Assembly (NCBI GenBank): GCA_030248195.1
Contig: JASAND010017982.1
Coordinates: 1 to 64,000 of the forward strand
DNA: 64,000 nt
Reading direction: 5' to 3'
Origin: Trissonchulus latispiculum
Lineage: Eukaryota; Nematoda; Enoplea; Enoplida; Ironidae
Of the stretch, positions 56,601 through 64,000 are shown piece by piece (the stretch's first letter is position 1; each line of letters begins with the position of its first letter). Position numbers and translations under genes: made by a program. The notes under the pieces were generated by a model. The model saw nothing but the letters and a program-made list of their open reading frames with translations, was not told the DNA's origin and searched no databases.

Positions 56601-59207
56601 GTTTGTATGTCACAAAACCATACAAGCTTGTCCTTTATTTTCAGGCATCTCTGGGAAGAGAGCTTCATGCGCTATCCTGTGTAAGCAAACCAATGGCAAC
56701 CTGGGCGGCCCTAAGATGCGTCCAAGAATGTAGAGAAGCTTGTGGTGGCCACGGATACCTTAAAGGTTTTGACAAGATTGACTTGAAGGAGTGTAATTTT
56801 TACAAAAATTCAAGGAATCAACTTCAGTCTGCTTACAGAAATCACTTAGAATAGAAAGACACTGGACATTTTTTCCGAAATTCGAAATTTATGATAAATT
56901 CAGTGATGCTGTAGCAGGTACAGTTTCAGTTGTTTGCATTTTTAGATAAGAACTGCAATTGTAACGTGTGCCTGTTTTTTCAGTAAACCGATTTGGCGAG
57001 CTGAGAAATGACAGTGATCCGTCCTGTACTTACGAAGGCGATAATAATGTTCTTCTTCAGCAGACCGCTAATTACCTATTAAGCTTTCTCGAAAATGGTA
57101 CTACCATTTGATGCTTTCTACTTTGGAATTTAACTTTTAAATTTGTGTATAACGAACTTAAACTTATACTACAGTTGTCTTTTGCACGAGTGTCTCATTT
57201 TAACTATTTTTAATGATATGTTTATTATAGGAGAAGAATTTTCCTCACCATTGGAATCAGTTAACTTTCTACAGAACAGGAAGGCCATTCTAAGGACGTC
57301 TTATGGAGGCGGTGTACTAAACTGTCAAAGTTTGTAATTTAAGTATTTTTATTTTCCATTTAACTTATGGTGTATTACTATTAATTTTAATTTTCTTCGT
57401 AATCGAAAGCGCGAATTGAAAAATTTTGGTTTTAATGGTATTTGAATACTGTTTTTACAGGAGAAGAATTAAACAGTTACGTTTTCCAAGGACATAATAA
57501 GTTTCCAATTTACAGTTATTTATCATCGATCGTGCTTTTTCTCGATTCACTCTAGGTCCAATTCTTTTGCTAAACTCCATATTTGGTCAATTAGAAACAA
57601 AAGTGCATAATGATACGAGTATGACAAGAGTCACCCTGTGTGCTGCTAAGGCCAAAACTATGATGTGCGCGCTATCGACTGACCTCCCCCGAAATTGACG
57701 CTTTTCCACTCTGTATTGATATGAATAGAGACTACTGATTGTAAAAAGGCTTACTCATAATTGTTGGTCTTTCTTGTTTAAGAAATCCTTGATACATTTA
57801 ATTGGTTATGTTGTTACCTGTTGGAGGAATCATTCAAACGAATTAGGCTTGAAAGTAGCAAGGGTTTGGATCCTTTCACTGTTCGCAATAATGTCCAGGT
57901 TTATGGTTGTCGAGACTTGGCCATTGCATTTTTCCAGGTGTATATTTAATATTTTATTATGTATGATGAATTTTATCCTTCTATGGTAACACTACAGTAT
58001 TGTAGTGCGCAAGTTTTTCGTATTATCGTTGCTATTTCTATGCTTACAGAGCAAAATTGAAACTCTCCTCGCTGCACCCTTCTCCAATCAAACTGTAGCA
58101 ACTAGGAACAAATTAAAGTTTGATTCGTCAGATTTCCTGTTCCCTTGAGCTTTCGTGCAGTTTCGAACTTTAGCATTAGCTAGCCAACTAAATTAATTCA
58201 CCAATTGTTGGTTACTCTGGCGTCGTTAACATAGGAAAACTTGCTTTCTCCCTGTACACTAGTCCTATTCTAATAATGTATTCTTGATCTTATCAAGAGT
58301 ACATAATAACTAAGAGTGTGACGCTTGTCACACTCTTAGTTATTATGTACTCTTGATCTTATTAATTAAATCTTAATCCTGTCTTTCGTTCTGTGTTTCA
58401 GAGAACAGTTATTGATACCTATTTACGGTATATTAAAGATACCCCCATGTCGCTGAAAATTCGTTCTGTCCTAGAAAAACTGTTACTTTTGTTTGGGTGT
58501 TGGTCCTTGGAAAGCCATTTGGCAATTATCTATGTTGGTTAGTGTCTAAGTTTACTGAATCTTATTCTTTTGTTCCACACAGAAAGTGAGAAGGCATAAA
58601 AAATTCAGCTTCTAGATTTGATTTTGAGCTTGAGCATCGCACATTTCAGAAAAGGATTTTTTGCTTATAGGAGCCTATGCGGCTGGTGAAGAGTTTGGGA
58701 AACAGACTCGTAATCAGATAGTGGAACTGTGTTCACAGCTAAAATCTGAGGCTGTAGCCCTGTGCGATGCGATCGCCCCATCAGACTTTCTACTCAATTC
58801 TGCAATTGGCAAATCTGATGGACAGGTACGGTTGTCTGTAATCTATAAGACCGTTGCTCACTACAAGTGGGAAGCGTTTAGTTCAAAATCAAAATATTTC
58901 ACTAGTCTACTGCACCGATTAGCTTTTTTAATTCCAAATAAACAAATGCAACTGTCAGTGTAATAAAATTGGTGGCTGTTGTAGTGTCAGTTTAAACTGT
59001 CAGTAATATTTAAACTGACAGTTTAAATCCCGTTTACTATTATTATGTTAACTTTTTCAAATCCGAGATGATAAATTTTAATGATTTTAGGTGTACAAGA
59101 ATTTGTGGAATGCTATTCATGAAACACCAGCAGTGTATGAAAGGCCGGATTGGTGGACTGACTTTGTGAATAAGCCTGCAATAGGAAGTTTAACCTCAAA
59201 ATTGTAG
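50679..59207 (+). CDS. ACOX3: Peroxisomal acyl-CoA oxidase 3-like gene, 16 exons, complete
   Basis: A FAD-dependent oxidase that converts acyl-CoA to trans-2-enoyl-CoA and H2O2, the first step of peroxisomal β-oxidation; ACOX3 types favour 2-methyl-branched substrates. Exons: 50679–50831, 51480–51617, 52143–52235, 52407–52481, 53561–53650, 54136–54368, 54994–55090, 55488–55685, 56355–56477, 56645–56765, 56984–57097, 57231–57311, 57783–57937, 58402–58537, 58671–58825, 59091–59207. They join without a frame break (2079 nt, 692 aa; human ACOX3 has about 700). Seen: [20 protein letters not shown] near the N-terminus, [13 protein letters not shown] (156–168, flavin/substrate core), [39 protein letters not shown] (428–440) and CTYEGDNN with the expected catalytic Glu at 458. 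The C-terminus is [15 protein letters not shown] is a type 1 peroxisomal signal. All introns read GT–AG; the exon 5 donor (AAG|GTTCTA) is weak and the exon 12 donor was chosen by phase. Confidence 0.93.
51725..51915. mobile_element. ~190-bp hairpin element in ACOX3 intron 2
   Basis: CATGGAAGCTGTTAAATTTG followed by GGGTCGG pairs with CCGACCTCAAATTTAACAGC then TTCCATGG. Further in, TTTCCTATGGACGTCC pairs with CCCATAGGAAATC. Compact foldback, no coding. Confidence 0.78.
52898..53381 (-). pseudogene. 5'-truncated LINE with 11-bp TSD in ACOX3 intron 4
   Basis: GTCTGAGCAAC lies directly before (52887–52897) and after (53382–53392), a target duplication typical of target-primed reverse transcription. 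On the minus strand an open frame (155 codons, stop at 52913) reads LYSCETWN near its start and [13 protein letters not shown] later, the C-terminal region that follows RT in many non-LTR retrotransposons (with Y-CETW and a basic RGRP-RW motif). The 3' end is a short AAGTC tandem tail (52898–52914) instead of poly(A). The copy is antisense to ACOX3, lies within an intron and its frame is undamaged, so the insertion is fairly recent. Confidence 0.9.
53780..53900. repeat. TAGAG/CTACT fragment in ACOX3 intron 5
   Basis: CCCCTTTTCAAAGGGTGG, GAGTTAATTTTAATTCTAG and a CTACTCTACTCTACTCTACT run resemble one end of the 34000–35829 and 27520–28129 elements. No partner end in this intron. Confidence 0.5.
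57598..58285. repeat. Possible decayed 7-bp-TSD foldback copy around ACOX3 exon 13
   Basis: AAAGTGCATAATGATACGAG then TATGACAAG, with GCGCGCTATCGACTGACCTC, resembles the left arm of the foldback family. TAATAATGTATTCTTG at 58270–58285 resembles its right end. The ends have diverged, the flanks do not match, and exon 13 (57783–57937) lies between, so this may be two unrelated half-copies. Confidence 0.35.
58294..58355. mobile_element. 62-bp minimal hairpin of the 7-bp-TSD family, ACOX3 intron 13
   Basis: Twenty-nine bases (CAAGAGTACATAATAACTAA …) pair perfectly with their inverted copy around a 4-base centre. ATCTTAT flanks both sides (58287–58293, 58356–58362). It is the shortest form of the family, consisting only of the two termini. 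Confidence 0.92.
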
Positions 59208-59956
59208 CATGGATATTCTGGCACTATCATCAAAATAGTTTATGGTTGTATTGCAGCCTTGTTTTAGCTTTCTACAATTCATTAATATGGTTATGTGTAT
59301 TACCTGGAGTTGTGCCCGTGCCTCAGTGTTTGCTTCTGGAATAGCATGGGATGGGATTGAAAACTCGTCCCACATGGGATTAGTGAAATTGTGTGGGATC
59401 ATTTTAGCCTGTAGTTCCTAAAAACAGCGTTTCCAGATTTTGAAAAATACAATATTTTTGATAAATTTTGCTATGAAAATGTCTATTCAGTACATATGAT
59501 GATAAGTTGTATACACTCCTAGAAAACTTCCAGTAGAAGCAGAAGCTACAGAAATCACTTTTATAGATTATAAATACAAAAGTTCTTGTAGAAAATACAG
59601 ATTACGTTCTGTAATTTCTACGTAGTTTTTGAGGATTGAAATTTTTCGGATTTTTTTCAAATTAGTCTTCAACACCCCGTGGGCGATATTTTTGTAACGG
59701 CCGCTCCCTGGAACTACTGTAATTTCTTGCTGCTACAAATGCTGCTTCTGTGGAAAATACAAGAAAGCTCGCTAGTGTCTAGTGACTGACCGCACATGAG
59801 CACTTTTGTAGAAAACTACAAAAAATTCAAAATAATTTCTGCAGGAGTCTTTTCAAGAGTGTAGAAGTGAAATCTCGAGTTCTCGAAAATATATTCATTA
59901 TTGGTGTTTACTCCAAAGGTTAATCTGCTCTGCTAGGAGTCAAAGTTTTTTTGGTC
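59208..59956. other. 3' flank of ACOX3
   Basis: Presumed 3' UTR and downstream spacer. I do not see a canonical AATAAA close to the stop codon. Confidence 0.45.
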
Positions 59957-59963
59957 GTACTAC

Positions 59964-60355
59964 CAAGAGTACATTAAAACTAAGAGTGTGACAAGCGCCA
60001 CACTTTTAGTTATCAGGTTTGGGACATCATCTGCACGATAACGGCTGACCCCCTACACAAATTAGACCCCAGTGACCCCTCCCACAAATGAGTACCTAGT
60101 ACACACCATCACTCGCTTGTATGTTTATGTGCTGAAGCCAAAAACGTTCTATCAGCAGCTGGCTACTTTCGAGCTTCAACACATAAACATACAAGCGAGT
60201 TATGGTACACAAATGTGTACTAGGTACTCATTTGTGGCAGGGGTAACTGGGGTCTAATTTGTGTAGGGGGTCAGCCGTTATCGTGCAGATGATGCCCCAA
60301 GCCTGATGACTAAGAGTGTGGCGCTTGTCATACTCTTAGTTATTATGTACTCTTA
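59964..60355. mobile_element. 7-bp-TSD foldback element, copy 6
   Basis: CAAGAGTACATTAAAACTAA at the left and TTAGTTATTATGTACTCTTA at the right. GTACTAC flanks it (59957–59963, 60356–60362). The arms pair: AACGGCTGACCCCCTACACA with its partner near 60250–60285, GTGTACTAGGTACTCATTTG with its partner, and TCGCTTGTATGTTTATGTGC with GCACATAAACATACAAGCGA-like sequence. Confidence 0.9.
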
Positions 60356-60362
60356 GTACTAC

Positions 60363-62101
60363 AGTGCAAACTGTACAGCATGATTGTAACGACGATTAAC
60401 ATACCATGTTGTAGTTGTTTGGAGCTTTGTTAACTCCTTGCAAAACATAGGGTTTTCCAAGGCATTATGTGAGTATAAAAATTTCGATGCTACAGTAATG
60501 CATAAGATCAAATACTGCAAATGGGATTAAATGGGTATTGACTAATGCCAACCTAGTGCTATACAACAAGTTAAAACTAACTGACACCGTAATATACACA
60601 TACTTGAATGCTGATAGATACCTCTTTACATCTTGTTAATTTTAGTTTGATAAAATTGTATATAATCTTTTGAGTCTTGTTTCATAGAAAATGTTTTTGG
60701 TTTTAAAAACAAACATGTAGTCTAATTCTGACAGCTTAAGAAGCTATGTGTATGTAACATTCTTACGGTTGATTTTTGTGATCTCTGTATATATATATTA
60801 TTTATTTACTGTATTAGCCAAACACAAACTGTTTTGTTTGGTTTTCAGAATTATGGTTTGTCGAGTGAATTCTGGATTTCTAGAGGTCAAAACATTAACT
60901 GGAAAACTGCTTGTCAGTAAAACTCGCAACTGCTGGAATTTTGCTTATATAATTGCTTTCATATTAAAGAATTGAGACCTGTCGGGTCGAGTTGACACGG
61001 CTTGTACGTGTACAGCTACAGCTGAACCATGTTAAGGCAGGATAGATATATTGTAAATTAAATTTAGCGCAAATAATTGTGATTCGTGTTGTATGTTGAT
61101 TTGGTTTTACCTGTTTTGAATGATGCGTCAATCGTAAGGTAATTGAATTATTGCTATTTACTTGATTATAATCAATTGTTAATATGTCACGGCCACATGT
61201 ATGTGTATGTGTATAATATGTCACACATTTCGACATTATTATTAAATAGTTTGTCTGATTTTGTTAGTTGGCTACAGTAACAGCGTGGGCTGCTCCATAG
61301 GTCCCGTGAGACTAGGAGCATTCCTACGGTCAGCTAAGCTGGGGCAAGTTTATATAAGTTGCCGAGTCGTCGAGTAGGAGTATCCGCTGATTTACAGATT
61401 TTTTCGGAGTTAACCGGACATCTATGATTCAAACTTAATTTCTAACGAGTGTTATCAAAAGATTAGTTTCTCATTCTACGCTCGAAATATCGCGATCTAA
61501 CAAACATTTAAGAGCTTGTCGTGTAGTATTTTTACATTCAAAACTTCTCGAGTCAAATTTCACTAGAGAATTGATTCGACAACTCGCAAATATTATTAAC
61601 GTAACTGGCATCACGGGATCGGAGCCTGGCAGATATTCAGCATAGTTCAGCTACTGCAGTCGATGACTCGACATGTTTTACTGCCCTCTGCTCGTTTGCG
61701 AGATTTGGTTGTGGAAGGTTTTCCTGAAGTTTACTCTGATCCACACACTTCCATCCACTCACATCACTTCCTTTTCTGCTAAGAAGCAAGGCCAGCAAAA
61801 CTTAAGCCAGTTTACAGTTTACACTACAAAATTTTCACTAGAATAGACTTGCACCAAACTCAGATTAAAGAACCACAAACAAAACAAAGATTAATGTAGA
61901 CTTGTAATTATAAAATGAAGCCAGTAAAATTGGTACTGTTGTAGCATAGAAATAAGAATTGCAAAAAACATTGTGCCAGATTACATATATAAGTGCATTA
62001 TTTTCATATACGGACCGCCTTGTTATGCCCGACTGACCTGACTGTGGGACTCATCAGGGGCTTACAATCAGGTTATTTTAGTGAGTCTGGTTAAAAAAGT
62101 T
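60363..62101. other. Intergenic, no feature recognised
   Basis: AT-rich DNA. Short open frames have no family features, and I see no clear element ends. Confidence 0.5.
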
Positions 62102-62409
62102 TCACAAAACATAACTAAGTACAAAGCACGAATCGTTTTCTGCCTCCAATCTCCTAGCACCGGGTTCCAGGAAACCTGTACTGGTTTCAGTATCGATAAA
62201 TCCGGGGGGGGGGGGACAGTAAAGGCTAGCACTAGTCGTCTCGCTTTTGCAAAAGTTGTACAAACAAATGGCAGCTTTTATGATTTTCTCAACTTTTTCT
62301 ACAGAAGCAATTATCGGCTGGTGAAAGATTCGCCATCGAACCGCCAAAATGCCTATTGCGTTTTCGATGATTCTCCTAGCTCGACTTCTAGTTAAAATGG
62401 CTTTCTCAT
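62102..62409 (-). pseudogene. PIF/Harbinger transposase fragment (DDE_Tnp_4 C-terminus)
   Basis: The minus strand reads LNEKAILTRSRARRIIENAI then GILAVRWRIF, EKVEKIIKAAICLYNF and PPGFIDTETSTGFLEPGARR. The S-RARR-ENA-GIL--RWRIF block and the following N-F helix are the hallmark of Harbinger (DDE_4) transposases near their C-terminus. The N-terminal two thirds and the first catalytic Asp residues are missing. The frame upstream runs straight into a TTAAGGTGG element end at 62410, so the transposase was cut by that insertion. Confidence 0.82.
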
Positions 62410-62569
62410 TTAAGGTGGTAGTACCACTACCGTGATTTTCTACGTATTTTTTCCATGGATGAAACAATCTTGACAAAACTTTGGTTAAAGCAAGTTTGGT
62501 TGGCAGGCTATCTTTGCGCAAAGTATTTATGTCGGTGAGTGCATAATTGGCTAGCTACCATTCTTTTAT
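62410..62569. repeat. Extra end of a TTAA element
   Basis: TTAAGGTGGTAGTACCACTA at 62410 is a second left terminus, 160 bases before the one at 62570. It may be a duplicated end (as in 42905–43102) or a separate insertion in the Harbinger fragment. Confidence 0.55.
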
Positions 62570-63592
62570 TTAAGGTGGTGGTATCCTTTTGTGCAGTGCT
62601 TTTGTGGTGTTTCTTTGAAACGCTATAACTTTCGCAATTTCGGGAGTTGGAAAGAGCGTTATACATCGTTTTAAAGCTTATTATCTCTATATCCACTTAA
62701 GCTTACGAAACTAGCAAAATTAGCAAAAAATTTGCTAAAATTCTCCAATATATATACTGACATCTGTTAGGTTGAATATCGACCGAAAATTTTTGAACAT
62801 CGATTTCTCAAAACTGAAGAATCGGCCAAAAGTTCCTTTTTGTGCCATTATATGAAGGACATATGGGCCGAGGGTCTTTTTTTGGATTTGGCTCAGCAGA
62901 TCTTAACGGTCGAGAGAATCGGCCAAATGCACGGTAACACAAAATTTCGCAACTTCACATTGAGTTTTCTTGCTACTCGAAATGTTTTAGCCCAAACCAA
63001 AGAAACGCCCCTCCGCAGAAGTGCTAATTTCGATTCTGGAAAAATTTCCGGAATCCGTCGAGTAGTTTTTGAGAAATCGATGTTCGAAACAAAATAGTCG
63101 CAGTTTTGCCAAAATGGTTTTTCGGCCAAATCTCTAGCTTAAAACAAAAACGTCCGCCTAATAGGCATTCATAAAATGTGCATTTGGACGTTGTATCGAT
63201 TGAGTATAAATAAGCCAACGTTGTCCTTAACATGTGGCAGTAATTTTGAAAAAACTTATTTCCTCAAAAATGGCCATTTTTTGACCCTCAAAACAATTTT
63301 TTGCTTATACTGACTTAACAACTTGAGATAGGTCAAAGCTTATAAAAGCAAAAATATTCATTTTCGTGTCCCCTTTCCAGCCATAACAACCAATCCCGTG
63401 TCTTGTCTGACTAGTGGGAGCCTAAGGCCAAAAACTAATGCTTTCACATCTTTTGTCCTAAAAATACGAGACTGGTCCCAGAATGTTAACGAGCACGGAA
63501 ATAGGTTATTTAGTAAGTTTTAGCCATTTACGTAAAGGGGTAAAGCAGTCAAAAATGAGTCAAAAATACCCGAAAGGAAACCAGCACCTTAA
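62570..63592. mobile_element. TTAA-flanked element, copy 3
   Basis: TTAAGGTGGTGGTATCC at the left and GGAAACCAGCACCTTAA at the right are imperfect inverted repeats with TTAA at both ends. The interior differs from the other two copies, with repeated CGATTTCTCAAAA/TTTTGAGAAATCG and TTGGCCGAA-type motifs. No transposase. Confidence 0.68.
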
Positions 63593-64000
63593 GCCTTATA
63601 TATTGTATTTGAATCTACCATATGAAAGAGCAAAAAAAGCGCTTTAAAATGATATGCATATCTCTTTTGTACATTGTTTTAATCAAAAATTACAGATGAT
63701 TTTACATATGGCTGATTTACGTTGACCGTTTGAGCAAACAATGTAGTGTAATGAGCATAGTTTCACCAGGGGACATAGGTGTACCACCTGTGTAGAAAGT
63801 CCACATCTGGCTCGAGGGGTCTAAAAATCGGAAATTTTGAAAAAAACTGTACCCAAACTGTACCCAATTTTTTTCAGCTAAAAATTGCCCTTTTTGACCT
63901 AAAATCTACTTCGACATAAATCTACTCAAAAATTACTCGTATTGCATTTTACAACCTATTTTTTAGCTGTTTTAACTATTTCCAGCCAATTTTTTTAGAA
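63593..64000. other. Window end, no feature recognised
   Basis: AT-rich sequence. CAGGGGACATAGGTGTACCACC near 63769 could be an element end whose partner lies outside the window. Confidence 0.4.

Noticed and set aside
57312..57337. Reading exon 12 through to the stop at 57335 as the gene's end
   Set aside because: The family continues for about 200 residues. Exons 13–16 match it, and the phase-1 donor at 57311 joins exon 13 in frame.
57471..57490. An alternative exon 12 acceptor (TTTTTACAG before GAGAAGAATT)
   Set aside because: It repeats the first ten bases of exon 12 but runs into a stop soon after; the copy at 57231 carries the conserved [10 protein letters not shown] segment.
62414..62521. 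The first 36 codons of the 62521→62102 frame as transposase
   Set aside because: This part belongs to the TTAAGGTGG element end. Transposase similarity begins only after the TTAA at 62410.

Overview
This window is animal (metazoan) nuclear DNA, not bacterial. It is AT-rich, and its genes are split into many short GT–AG exons inside introns packed with transposable-element relics. The best-supported gene is a complete 16-exon peroxisomal acyl-CoA oxidase, type 3 (ACOX3-like), at 50679–59207, predicted at 692 aa and ending in the peroxisomal signal SKL. The mix of element types (an RT with GIPMGTN/YRYIDDI motifs, a LINE with RNase H, hAT-, Harbinger- and TTAA-type elements) suggests an invertebrate. 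I cannot name the species.

Layout. (1) 1–13748 is a giant near-perfect inverted repeat. Each arm is about 6.8 kb, the centre is near 6883 with a loop of about 40 bases, and the left end touches the window edge. Each arm carries, from outside in, a 5'-truncated reverse transcriptase fragment reading outward, terminal modules containing CCAATATGAG, a hAT-type MITE with an 8-bp target duplication, two satellite arrays, a second tandem repeat, and a G-run MITE. (2) 13749–25086 is mostly relics, but 15572–15875 holds the last two exons of an unrecognised gene (gene A). (3) 25087–38995 is a three-exon gene of unknown function (gene B, 302 aa). Its C-terminal exons match gene A in phase and sequence, so the two look like tandem paralogues. 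Gene B's introns of 6.8 and 6.2 kb are filled with nested elements. (4) 38996–50678 is intergenic: two nested foldback elements, a TTAA element with a 98-bp duplication, and a 4.0-kb hAT-type element that contains three other insertions. (5) 50679–59207 is ACOX3, whose introns carry a LINE with an 11-bp target duplication and several hairpin elements. (6) 59208–64000 is relics: one more foldback element, a Harbinger transposase fragment and a TTAA element.

No operons or functional clusters are visible. Gene A, gene B and ACOX3 lie on the + strand. The most unusual items are the giant palindrome with an RT fragment near each outer end, a foldback family that makes 7-bp target duplications (six clear copies), and the paralogous gene pair of unknown function. 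Splice sites and exon phases were worked out by eye; no alignment, RNA or database search was available.
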